From NCBI RefSeq assembly GCF_025465275.1, contig NZ_JAODNK010000070.1, forward strand, positions 28,838 through 92,837: 64,000 nt of DNA, given 5' to 3'. Source of the stretch: Nocardia sp. Its GTDB lineage: Bacteria > Actinomycetota > Actinomycetes > Mycobacteriales > Mycobacteriaceae. How positions within the stretch are numbered: the first letter of the stretch is position 1; each line of letters begins with the position of its first letter. Below, piece after piece: positions 56,922 to 64,000 of the stretch. A model generated the notes under the pieces. That model was not told the DNA's origin, searched no databases, and saw nothing but the letters and a program-made list of their open reading frames with translations. The position numbers were made by a program, and so were the translations under genes.

Positions 56922-57729
56922 GACCCTGCCCTCCCGGATGGCGCCCTATCGCGCGGTACTGGCCTCCCGATTGCGCGCGCAGCGGGCGTATCCGCTGTCC
57001 TTCGCGACGGATGTGTTCAGCGCCTTCCTGATCGGCGTGGTGGAGTTCGCGGAAATGTGGGTGATCTTCCGCAATGTGCCGCAGCTGGGCGGGCTGGATC
57101 TCAATGCCATGCTGCTGGTGTTCGGAATGAGCAATACCTCCTTCAGCATTGCCGACATGCTCGTCGGACACGCCGATACGCTGCCCACGTATATCCGGAT
57201 GGGCAAGCTGGACGCCTTCTATCTGCGACCGCAACCGCTGCTCCTGCAACTCATGACGAGCGATATCGCGTTGCGCCGGGTGGCGCGCATCGGAGTGGCC
57301 GCCACCGTGCTCGGATTCGGCCTGGCCCGCAATGAGATCGATTGGACCGGAACCCATCTGACGCTCTTCGCACTCACGCTGATCTCGGGCATCGCCATTT
57401 TCGCCGGACTCTTCATCGCGGCAGCCGGGGTGCAGTTCTTCCTCATCGACGGATCGGAGCTCACCAATGCCTTCACCTACGGCGGCTCCTACGCCTCCAT
57501 GCAACCCGCTTCGGTGTTTCCGACACCGATGAAGCTGATCTTCGGATTTCTCATTCCGGTCGCCTTCACCTCGTACCTGCCCGCCATCGCACTGCTGAAT
57601 CTGCCGGGGCCCGCACTGCTGCCCGCCTGGCTGGCGTGGGTATCACCGCTGGCGGCGCTGTGGGTGTGGCTGGCGGCGCTGTATTCGTGGCGATTGGGCA
57701 CCAGGCACTATCAAGGAGGCGGCGGGTGA
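56914..57729 (+). CDS. ABC-2-type exporter permease, second
   Basis: The 271-residue permease has about six helices, beginning ETLPSRMAPYRAVLASRLRA, with FGMSNTSFSIADMLVGHADT, then GKLDAFYLRPQPLLLQLMTS in the middle loop. This LxxFYLRPxPLLLQ motif matches the corresponding FLRPID motif in the first permease, so the two are paralogues. The GTG that starts the ATPase gene overlaps its stop (GTGA). It forms the transmembrane part with the preceding product. Confidence 0.87.
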   Translation: MVETLPSRMAPYRAVLASRLRAQRAYPLSFATDVFSAFLIGVVEFAEMWVIFRNVPQLGGLDLNAMLLVFGMSNTSFSIADMLVGHADTLPTYIRMGKLDAFYLRPQPLLLQLMTSDIALRRVARIGVAATVLGFGLARNEIDWTGTHLTLFALTLISGIAIFAGLFIAAAGVQFFLIDGSELTNAFTYGGSYASMQPASVFPTPMKLIFGFLIPVAFTSYLPAIALLNLPGPALLPAWLAWVSPLAALWVWLAALYSWRLGTRHYQGGGG

Positions 57730-58709
57730 GCGATCCGATCATCGATATTGCCGGGCTGACAAGAACTTTCGTACTGCGCCGCAAAGAGGGGCGCTGGCGT
57801 CGGCGGCGCGCAGTGGTGACGGCGGTGGACGATATGAGCTTCCGGATCGAACCCGGCACCGCGGTCGGGTACATCGGTGCGAACGGCGCGGGCAAATCCA
57901 CCACCATCAAAATGATCACCGGCATTCTGGTGCCGACCGCCGGCCGGCTGCGCACCTGCGGACTCGATCCGGTGCGGCAGCGGCGCGAGCTGGCCGGGCG
58001 CATCGGGGTGGTCTTCGGGCAGCGGTCGCAGCTGTGGTGGGATCTGCCACTGCGCGAATCGTTTTCGATCCTGGCGGCGATCCATCGGCTGGAACCGGCG
58101 GCGGCGCGGCGGCGCACCCGGGAGCTGGTCGAGCAATTGGAGATGGGCAATACCCTCGACACCCCGGTGCGACAGCTGTCCCTGGGTCAGCGCATGCGCG
58201 CGGAAGTCGCTGCGGCACTGCTGCACTCACCCGAACTGGTGATCCTGGACGAGCCGACCATCGGTCTGGATGTGTTGTCCAAGCAGCGATTACGCGAATT
58301 CCTGCGGCTGGAGCGCACCACCCGCGGCACCACCCTGCTGCTCACCACCCACGATATGGGCGATATCGAGCGACTCTGCGAACGCGTACTGGTGGTCGAT
58401 ACCGGCAAGCTGGTGTACGACGGGTCCCTCACCGGACTCGCGGCCACGGTCGGCGCGCACCGGGTGCTGACCGTCGATCTGGCCGAGCCCGCACCGGACC
58501 TCACCGACCTGCCGGGCGCGAAGCTCCTCGACAGCGAAGGCGGCGGCGTGCGCCAGCGCCTCGCCTTCGATACCGAACTCACCACCGCCGCCCAGTTACT
58601 GGCAGCGGTATCGGCGCGCGCCGAGGTACGCGATCTCTCCATCGAGGAGCCCGATATCGAGGATGTGGTGCGCCGCATCTACGAGGCTGCGGCACACCCG
58701 TTCTCGTAA
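57726..58709 (+). CDS. ABC-2-type exporter ATPase
   Basis: The 327-residue ATPase carries Walker A (GANGAGKST), a Q-loop segment (GVVFGQRSQLWWDLPLRESF), a signature that departs from the canonical LSGGQ (QLSLGQRMRAEVAAALL), Walker B (LVILDEPTIGLDVLSK) and the switch His (LLTTHDMGDIERLCER). LSLGQRMR is common in DUF990-associated exporters. The C-terminal 80 residues form the usual regulatory extension. The substrate is not evident. It is the last gene of the operon; the next gene starts 228 bp later. Confidence 0.92.
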   Translation: MSDPIIDIAGLTRTFVLRRKEGRWRRRRAVVTAVDDMSFRIEPGTAVGYIGANGAGKSTTIKMITGILVPTAGRLRTCGLDPVRQRRELAGRIGVVFGQRSQLWWDLPLRESFSILAAIHRLEPAAARRRTRELVEQLEMGNTLDTPVRQLSLGQRMRAEVAAALLHSPELVILDEPTIGLDVLSKQRLREFLRLERTTRGTTLLLTTHDMGDIERLCERVLVVDTGKLVYDGSLTGLAATVGAHRVLTVDLAEPAPDLTDLPGAKLLDSEGGGVRQRLAFDTELTTAAQLLAAVSARAEVRDLSIEEPDIEDVVRRIYEAAAHPFS

Positions 58710-58937
58710 TTGGGATGCACCACCGTTGTTCATCCCTTTGTCGTCCATTGGACGCGAAGATCACATCTGCTTCTCACTGATTGTGAGGACATTTGCAATA
58801 GCGCAAACCCGGTGGAGTTCCGCGCACCACATCGTCTCGGTTTCGAATTGCGGGGCCTGCCGGTCTGTGCGACGTTGCTCTTTATTGTCCGTGTGCTCCG
58901 TATGGGTCGGCACGGTGGCCGAATCTCAGGAGTGAGT

Positions 58938-61472
58938 GTGAATTTGCGTCCCGCACGTCTGTTGCCGCGCGGTAGCGTAAGCCTCACGCCGGCACTCGAA
59001 TTCGCCCGGCCGCGCACCATTCGAGCGCGCCTGCGACGGATTCTGATCGTCTCCGTGACGCTGGTGCTGGCCCTGCTCACCGTCATCATCGCTGGTGAGA
59101 TCGGGCGCTACCGTGATACCGGCGCCACCACGAACGCCGTGGATCTCGCACTGGGAGTGCAGGATCTGGTGCACGAGGTGCAGCGCGAACGCGGGCTTAC
59201 CAATGGTTTGCTCGGCGGCGACGGGTCGGCCCGCAATGCCGTCAATATGGAGCGCAACGCCGTGGATACGGCACTGCAGGCGCTGAATCACGTGCTGGAC
59301 AAGGGCGCGCCCGGCTCCGATCAGGTGCACTCCGCCCTCGCGCAATTCTCGGGTGTGAGCGCCAATCGGGCCGGTGTGGATGCCCGGCACATTGACCGGC
59401 AGACGTCGTTCACCTTCTACACCAATGCGATTCTCGCCCTGAACCAGGCGCGACCCGGGCTCGCGAACGCGCAGGACTCCGCCCTGTGGCGGGGCCTGCA
59501 GACGCTATACGCGCTCGGCGACGTCAAAGAGTTCACCGCCCAGGAGCGCGGATTCCTCAATGGCGTCTTCACCGCGGGTGAGTTCGGGTCCGGTGAGTAC
59601 GTGCAGTTCCTGAATATTCGCGCCGGAAAGCTGGCCGCCATATCGGCTTTCCAGCGCGATGCCACTCCGGGACAACAGTCGCAGCTGGACGCCGTCATGC
59701 GTTCCGATGATGCGGTGCAGGCCGCCGGGGCCGAATCGGTCGCTATCGGCTCGGAGCGCGGACCGCTGCTCGAACCGATCAGTGCGCCGGACTGGTGGCG
59801 GCAGATGACCTCCGTCATCGATGCCCAGCGCGTGGTGCAACGCTCGGTCGGCAGCGATATCCATGCTCGCGCAGCGGAACTGCGGCGCGAGGCGACGCTG
59901 GTGCTCACCGCTTACGCGCTGGCCGCACTGGTGGCGATCACCGCGATGATCTCACTGGTCGTAGCCACCGTGCGCGCCATTGTGCGACCGCTCGCACAAC
60001 TGGCCGACGAGGCCGATGCGGTCGCCACCCAGCGCCTGCCGCAGCTGATCGCCGCCTGGGCCGACAACTCGACCACCGACCCGGAACCGCCGGAGCCGGT
60101 GCGCGCCGACGAACGTGCGGGCACCGAAATCGTCTCGGTGGCAACCGCACTGGATCGGGTACAGGCCACCGCCTTCGAACTCGCCTCGGCCCAGGCACGA
60201 TTGCGGCGCAATACCACCGAATCGCTGGCCAACCTGGCCCGGCGCAATCAGAACCTGGTGCGGCGTCAACTCGGGCTGATCAGCGAATTCGAGCGGGAAG
60301 AGCTGGACCCGGGCGCACTGTCCAATCTCTTCGAGCTCGATCACCTCGCCACACGCATGCGACGCAATGCCGAGAGCCTGCTGGTGCTCGTCGGCGAGTC
60401 CAGCCCGCGGCGGTGGACGCAGTCCATTCCGCTCAGCGATGTGATTCGCGCCGGCCTGTCCGAGGTCGACGACTACCGGCGGGTGGTACTGCGCCGGGTG
60501 GACGATGCCGCCATCGCCGGCGCCGCGGTGAGCGAGCTCGCGCATATGCTCGCCGAACTCATCGAGAACGGATTGGCCTTCTCCCCACCGGATCTCGAGA
60601 TCGAGATCTACGGCCGGCGACTCGGGCCGCGCTATCTCATCGCCATTGTCGATCACGGCGTGGGCATGCCGCCGGATCAGCTGGCCATTGCCAATGCCCG
60701 GCTGCGCGGTGAGGCCGACTTCCTGGTCGCCCCCACCCGGTTCCTCGGGCACTTCGTGGTGGGCCGGCTGGCACAGCGCCTGGGCATCGAGGTGGAACTC
60801 ACCGTCTCCCCGGTCAGCGGCGTGGTGGCCCGGCTGTTCCTGCCCGAAGCGCTGCTCGGCGACCAGCCGCAGCCCGTACTCCCGGAACTCCCCGTCGCGG
60901 AGGCCAAACACGCCGCGACGGTACAACTTCCGATGTCCGGCGCGGCTGCCATGGTCGAGCCGACCACCGGCCGGCACCGGCCGCTCCCTGCAGTGCCGCA
61001 GGCCCCGGTTCCCGATGACGAAATCGCCTTCAGCACAGTGGAATTCGGCCGGACAACCGAGTCCGGAATCGCCTCGCACATCGCCTTCTCGGCAAGCGGT
61101 CCGGGACACGGATACTCCAACGGCACTCCCGTGGAGAGCAATACGATTCGGCTCATACCGCTGCGCGAGTCCACCGATTTCGCGGTGCGACAGCAGCCAC
61201 TGGAGCCGACCGCGGCGGAATCGGAGGCGGGTGTTATGGGATCTGTCCCAGAGGTGCAACGCACACGAAACGGTCTCGTCAAGCGCAGCAAGAAGACTCG
61301 GGAGAATTCGGGCGCCACGCCGGGTGGCGCCCACTCCGCCCCGACCGCCCCGGTGACCGCTCCGCACGCCGACCGCTCACCGGAACAGGTGCGTAGCATG
61401 TTGTCCGGCTTCCGGGCCGGACATCAGCGTGGTGAACACGGCGCCCCACCCCGGCCCGGCTCTAATCCCTAG
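58938..61472 (+). CDS. Conservon sensor kinase-like protein (CvnA type)
   Basis: The 844-residue membrane protein has two TM helices (LRRILIVSVTLVLALLTVII, near residue 33, and LAALVAITAMISLVVATVRA, near residue 325). Between them is a NIT-type nitrate/nitrite sensing domain (DLVHEVQRERGLTNGLLGGD). After a HAMP-like region comes a HATPase domain (AELIENGLAFSPPDLEIEIY, about 535-555, and IVDHGVGMPPDQLAIANARL, about 570-590). The last 200 residues are Pro/Ser-rich and disordered. The phospho-acceptor His region is unusual (LANLARRNQNLVRRQLGLIS). AGGAG lies 5 nt before the GTG at 58938. It heads the conservon operon. Confidence 0.9.
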   Translation: MNLRPARLLPRGSVSLTPALEFARPRTIRARLRRILIVSVTLVLALLTVIIAGEIGRYRDTGATTNAVDLALGVQDLVHEVQRERGLTNGLLGGDGSARNAVNMERNAVDTALQALNHVLDKGAPGSDQVHSALAQFSGVSANRAGVDARHIDRQTSFTFYTNAILALNQARPGLANAQDSALWRGLQTLYALGDVKEFTAQERGFLNGVFTAGEFGSGEYVQFLNIRAGKLAAISAFQRDATPGQQSQLDAVMRSDDAVQAAGAESVAIGSERGPLLEPISAPDWWRQMTSVIDAQRVVQRSVGSDIHARAAELRREATLVLTAYALAALVAITAMISLVVATVRAIVRPLAQLADEADAVATQRLPQLIAAWADNSTTDPEPPEPVRADERAGTEIVSVATALDRVQATAFELASAQARLRRNTTESLANLARRNQNLVRRQLGLISEFEREELDPGALSNLFELDHLATRMRRNAESLLVLVGESSPRRWTQSIPLSDVIRAGLSEVDDYRRVVLRRVDDAAIAGAAVSELAHMLAELIENGLAFSPPDLEIEIYGRRLGPRYLIAIVDHGVGMPPDQLAIANARLRGEADFLVAPTRFLGHFVVGRLAQRLGIEVELTVSPVSGVVARLFLPEALLGDQPQPVLPELPVAEAKHAATVQLPMSGAAAMVEPTTGRHRPLPAVPQAPVPDDEIAFSTVEFGRTTESGIASHIAFSASGPGHGYSNGTPVESNTIRLIPLRESTDFAVRQQPLEPTAAESEAGVMGSVPEVQRTRNGLVKRSKKTRENSGATPGGAHSAPTAPVTAPHADRSPEQVRSMLSGFRAGHQRGEHGAPPRPGSNP

Positions 61473-61483
61473 GAGAACCTCAG

Positions 61484-61912
61484 GTGACGACTCACTACAC
61501 CGACACCGATCCGCACACCTTCAATTGGCTGCTCGCCGATTTCGTGCGCACCACCGACGGCGTGCGCGATGCCGTCGCGGTCTCCTCCGACGGGTTGCTG
61601 ATGGCCATGTCCGCGGGGCTGGACCGGGCCGGCGGCGACCGGCTGGCGGCGATCGTGTCCGGACTGACCAGCCTCGGCCGAAGCGCTTCCCGCAGTTATG
61701 CTTTCGACGGACTGCGGCTCATCATGATCGAGATGGGGCGCGGCTTCCTGCTCGTCTCCGCCATGACCAATGGCAGCTGTGTCGGCGTGATCGCCGATAA
61801 CAATGCCGATGTGGGCCTGGTCGGATATCAGATGGCCGTGCTGGCCGAGCGCGCCGGCGCGCTGCTCACCCCCGCGCTCATCACCGAACTACGGGAGTCG
61901 TTGGGCCGATGA
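61484..61912 (+). CDS. Roadblock/LC7-domain protein (CvnB type)
   Basis: The 142-residue protein is a roadblock/MglB-like domain (FNWLLADFVRTTDGVRDAVA, then VSSDGLLMAMSAGLDRAGGD, then LIMIEMGRGFLLVSAMTNGS). In conservons it is thought to act as GAP or scaffold for the downstream GTPase. The GTG at 61484 has GGAG upstream; the stop overlaps the DUF742 gene (ATGA). It follows the sensor gene by 11 bp. Confidence 0.92.
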   Translation: MTTHYTDTDPHTFNWLLADFVRTTDGVRDAVAVSSDGLLMAMSAGLDRAGGDRLAAIVSGLTSLGRSASRSYAFDGLRLIMIEMGRGFLLVSAMTNGSCVGVIADNNADVGLVGYQMAVLAERAGALLTPALITELRESLGR

Positions 61913-62337
61913 ATGATTCGCACCGGCTACCGGATCCGCGAATGATCGCCGTCAACCGGCCCGAAAGCTGGTCCGGAGCCACGCCCCCCACCACTGTCAC
62001 GGCCGAAGACGAAGCCGACTCCCAGGTGGTGCGGCCCTTCATGATGACTGCCGGGCGCACCACGCCGCTGGTCGACGGACTTCGGATCGAAACCCTCGTT
62101 CGCGCCTCCCCCGCCGCACTCTCCGCACCCCTGCACTTCGAACTGGAGCGGGTGGTCCGGCTGTGTCAGCGCCCGCACTCCATTGCCGAAATCGGTGCGG
62201 CACTGCGCATACCGATCGGCGTGGCCCGGGTACTGGTCAGCGATCTGGTCGCCGCCGGCCATGTCACGGTGAACCAGGCCGATGAATTGTCCATCTCCGC
62301 GATCGAAAGGATCCGGGACCTTGTTCGGGCACTCTGA
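61909..62337 (+). CDS. DUF742-family protein (CvnC type)
   Basis: The 142-residue protein has the DUF742 pattern: a disordered N-terminus, VVRPFMMTAGRTTPLVDGLR, then IETLVRASPAALSAPLHFEL and a winged-helix-like C-terminus (HSIAEIGAALRIPIGVARVL). This domain links the sensor and GTPase in conservons. The start overlaps the roadblock gene, and its 3' end overlaps the GTPase gene start. Confidence 0.92.
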   Translation: MNDSHRLPDPRMIAVNRPESWSGATPPTTVTAEDEADSQVVRPFMMTAGRTTPLVDGLRIETLVRASPAALSAPLHFELERVVRLCQRPHSIAEIGAALRIPIGVARVLVSDLVAAGHVTVNQADELSISAIERIRDLVRAL

Positions 62338-62914
62338 AGTTCCGGCCGCGCCGCTCGCGTCCTCGGTGAAAATCGTGATCAGCGGCGGTTTCGGCGTCGG
62401 CAAGACCACTCTCATCGGCGCCATCTCCGAAATCGAGCCGCTGGCAACCGAAGCGGCCATGACCGAGGTCTCGCAGGGCGTGGACACTCCGGGGCGCAAT
62501 ACCGGTAAGACCACCACCACGGTGGCGCTGGACTTCGGCCGCATCACCCTGGACCCGAACCTGGTGCTCTATCTTTTCGGCACCCCGGGCCAGGAGCGGT
62601 TCGAATTCCTGTGGGACGACCTGCTGGACGGCGCACTGGGCGGCATCATCCTGGTCGATACCGATCGGGTCGAGGACTGCTACCCCGTGCTCGAATATTT
62701 CGAACAGCGCCGCACACCATTCGTGGTGGGGGTGAACCGTTTCGACGCGGCGCCGAACTTCGACCTGGACGAGGTGCGCGAAGCGCTGGATATCGATCCG
62801 GCGGTCATACTCCTGGATTGTGATGCGCGCGACCGGGAATCGGTGAAGGACCTGCTGGTGGCGCTGCTGGAGCAGATTCTGCGGGCCCGCCGCTCCCCCG
62901 CCCTCAGCCGCTGA
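62321..62914 (+). CDS. Conservon GTPase (CvnD type)
   Basis: The 197-residue small GTPase of the conservon has G1 (GGFGVGKTT), the switch I region (GVDTPGRNTGKTTTTVALDF), G3-like DxxG replaced by LFGTPGQERFEFLW, G4 (VGVNRFD) and a C-terminal helix. The TTG at 62321 gives MFGHSEVPAAPLASS and overlaps the DUF742 gene by 17 bp; an ATG at 62282 is an alternative. It would be activated through the roadblock/sensor proteins. A strong terminator follows 18 bp past the stop. Confidence 0.92.
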   Translation: MFGHSEVPAAPLASSVKIVISGGFGVGKTTLIGAISEIEPLATEAAMTEVSQGVDTPGRNTGKTTTTVALDFGRITLDPNLVLYLFGTPGQERFEFLWDDLLDGALGGIILVDTDRVEDCYPVLEYFEQRRTPFVVGVNRFDAAPNFDLDEVREALDIDPAVILLDCDARDRESVKDLLVALLEQILRARRSPALSR

Positions 62915-62932
62915 CCATCGAGACAAAAAGCG

Positions 62933-62962
62933 ACCCCGGGTGCCGGAGCACCCGGGGTTTCT
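62933..62962 (+). terminator. Intrinsic terminator of the conservon
   Basis: ACCCCGGGTGC pairs with GCACCCGGGGT (11 bp, CGGA loop) and is followed by TTTCTC. It lies 18 bp past the GTPase stop. The small gene at 62991 on the other strand stops just past it, so the hairpin may terminate both transcripts. Confidence 0.85.
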
Positions 62963-62990
62963 CACGCGAAATCCATTCGCGCGATGAGAT

Positions 62991-63107
62991 TTAGCGGCCG
63001 AAGGAGCCGGTGAAGAGGGTGTTGAGAATACCGCCGAGTGCTGCGCTGCCGGTGCTGAACAGGCCGTTGAGAGCTGCACTACCAGTATCGATGATGACCG
63101 GGATCAT
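62991..63107 (-). CDS. 38-residue peptide with internal TGSAAL repeat
   Basis: The tiny gene reads MIPVIIDTGSAALNGLFSTG, then SAALGGILNTLFTGSFGR. It contains two direct copies of TGSAAL and a third related TGS, alternating with hydrophobic residues. Such a pattern suggests an amphipathic helix or membrane-active peptide, recalling (by size and lack of signal peptide only) the small mycolate-outer-membrane porins PorA/PorH of corynebacteria. AGAGAGG lies 8 nt upstream of the ATG at 63107, and the conservon terminator hairpin lies just past its stop. It has no named family known to me. Confidence 0.5.
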   Translation of the reverse strand: MIPVIIDTGSAALNGLFSTGSAALGGILNTLFTGSFGR

Positions 63108-63219
63108 TATTCAACCTCTCTGTAGGTATGCCGTCGATCGGTATTTCCGGTCGGCGACGTGACCCACAGTGCAGGGCCAGCCTTACAGCGTCCTGGTCGA
63201 TAGCTGAGAGGTTGCTAAG

Positions 63220-63245
63220 TTAGTGTGTAATGACCGTCACACTAA
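63220..63245. repeat. Inverted repeat TTAGTGTG-N10-CACACTAA
   Basis: A perfect 8-bp inverted repeat with a 10-bp spacer lies about 115 bp upstream of the 38-residue gene and overlaps the stop of the gene ending at 63242. It is AT-rich compared with its surroundings and could be an operator or, in RNA, a hairpin. Confidence 0.6.
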
Positions 63246-63562
63246 AGAGGCTCATGGCCATCCGCGGCGTACAAGCTCACTTCACCGTCTTCTGCCAGGA
63301 AGGCGTTGACCAGCATCGTTCCGCTGGAACGAAGCTCTTCGGGAGTCGGGGCGGCAGTCGTGACCGAAATCTGCGGCACCGCAGCCCAGTTGACGACATA
63401 GCGCTGAGGGGGACCGTCATCGCCGGAAAGGTGCGCCAGCCGGAACACCGACACCCGCCGGCGAACAATGAGGGTCCGCACGACTTCGGCGATTCGCTCC
63501 GGGTCTTCCAGCGCGAACATGAAACCGAAGCGCAGCTCGGGAGAGGATGCGTATGCGGGCAC
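63242..63562 (-). CDS. Hypothetical small protein (PAS-like/ESX-EspG-like region unclear)
   Basis: The 106-residue frame reads PELRFGFMFALEDPERIAEV, then VRRRVSVFRLAHLSGDDGPP, then WAAVPQISVTTAAPTPEELR. Beta strands alternate with short helices and there is no signal peptide or membrane segment. I recognise no family and the label is only a description. The GTG at 63562 lacks a clear ribosome-binding site; an internal ATG at 63520 is an alternative. The stop falls inside the inverted repeat at 63220. Confidence 0.5.
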   Translation of the reverse strand: MPAYASSPELRFGFMFALEDPERIAEVVRTLIVRRRVSVFRLAHLSGDDGPPQRYVVNWAAVPQISVTTAAPTPEELRSSGTMLVNAFLAEDGEVSLYAADGHEPL

Positions 63563-63619
63563 AAATACCCAGGCTAATCGACCGCGACGCGCAGGGCTCC
63601 CGGCACGCCGCGCCGGTAG

Positions 63620-63997
63620 CTATTCATAAGCTTCAGTAACGGGCCCGGAGAGCTGTCGGGCGGCGTCCGCCTGGAAGCGACCGACCAGCCTGTCCCCCGC
63701 GAACTCTCGCGGAGGTGTCGATCCGCCACCAAACGCAGCACCCGTGTGACCGTGCCGTAATGCTGTATAACGATTATCCGGCAGCTTCCCTGAGAACGCG
63801 CCGAATGGTTGCGCCCCTTCGACTATCGCGCTTTCCTGAGTATGTCCCGCATTGTCCGGACAGTCTCCCCATCGCATCGTCGCGAATTTCCCGGTTTCTT
63901 CACCGTGCCGTTCGTGGTGGGCTGTGCGTCCCGGAGTGTGGGTCTGCGCCGGAGCCGAGGGGAGCCCCTCCCCGAAACCCCCTCGGCCCTGGCGCAT
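63620..63997 (-). CDS. Doubtful open frame at the window edge
   Basis: The 125-codon frame reads to within 3 bp of the window end, so its 5' part may lie outside. Its sequence is Gly/Arg/Thr-rich with the more protein-like end RLVGRFQADAARQLSGPVTE. I recognise no family and codon usage is not clearly coding. It is listed only because it may be the end of a longer gene. Confidence 0.25.
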   Translation of the reverse strand: MRQGRGGFGEGLPSAPAQTHTPGRTAHHERHGEETGKFATMRWGDCPDNAGHTQESAIVEGAQPFGAFSGKLPDNRYTALRHGHTGAAFGGGSTPPREFAGDRLVGRFQADAARQLSGPVTEAYE

Positions 63998-64000
63998 CCA

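Noticed and set aside
59795..60712. 305-codon frame inside the conservon sensor gene
   Set aside because: Arg/Gly/Ala-rich shift frame of the sensor kinase gene.
1..64000. CRISPR arrays, insertion sequences, phage genes, tRNA and rRNA genes
   Set aside because: Looked for and not seen: no regularly spaced repeats, transposase or integrase motifs, or tRNA/rRNA-like sequences.

Overview
The window is high-GC actinobacterial DNA, most likely from Nocardia or a close mycolic-acid relative. The evidence is a complete YrbE/Mce lipid-import operon, MpaB/DUF2236 oxygenases, many TetR regulators, a P450 with a single-cluster ferredoxin, GAF-ANTAR regulators, a conservon (sensor kinase/roadblock/DUF742/GTPase) and a SigF-type sigma factor. 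I saw no rRNA, tRNA, CRISPR array, complete insertion sequence or phage gene.

Region 1 (about 0-18.7 kb) looks like one lipid or steroid-like import and oxidation regulon. It holds an MpaB-type oxygenase with a TetR gene, a ferredoxin/membrane protein/P450 operon, a ten-gene operon (Mce-associated protein, two YrbE permeases, six Mce proteins, TetR) and a divergent operon of a small protein, an unknown 288-residue protein and an acetoacetate-decarboxylase-like enzyme. Four copies of an 18-bp palindrome, TGACAA-N6-ATGTCA, lie 28-42 bp upstream of the first genes of these four units. They tie the units together, and the TetR gene ending the mce operon is one candidate regulator. A CmtR-like ArsR gene, a TetR/ABC1-kinase pair and a decayed TetR fragment also lie here.

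Region 2 (about 18.7-27.9 kb) is mixed and partly degraded. It has a VapBC toxin-antitoxin pair, two small secreted proteins, an alpha/beta-hydrolase remnant, a RidA/DinB pair with a divergent WYL regulator, a SigF-like operon with DUF998 and N5-(carboxyethyl)ornithine-synthase genes, and a P450 fragment fused to an internally deleted MFS transporter.

Region 3 (about 27.9-44 kb) has an ammonium transporter, a MarR regulator and a three-gene operon sharing an operator motif, a KAS III gene with twin TetR operators, and a GAF-ANTAR cluster flanked by two convergent, paralogous small proteins that resemble stripped-down histidine-kinase dimerisation helices. A LysR gene, a frameshifted HD-domain gene, a TetR/oxygenase pair and a 5'-nucleotidase lipoprotein follow.

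Region 4 (about 44-64 kb) has a complete ssuCBAD sulfonate operon, a membrane Ser/Thr kinase with a duplicated Cys-rich ectodomain, an FAD monooxygenase/TetR pair, an orphan ectB, an ABC-2 exporter and the conservon. Just past the conservon terminator is a 38-codon gene with an internal repeat. Starts were chosen from Shine-Dalgarno spacing, stop-start overlaps and operator positions; functions are inferred from family resemblance seen by eye.
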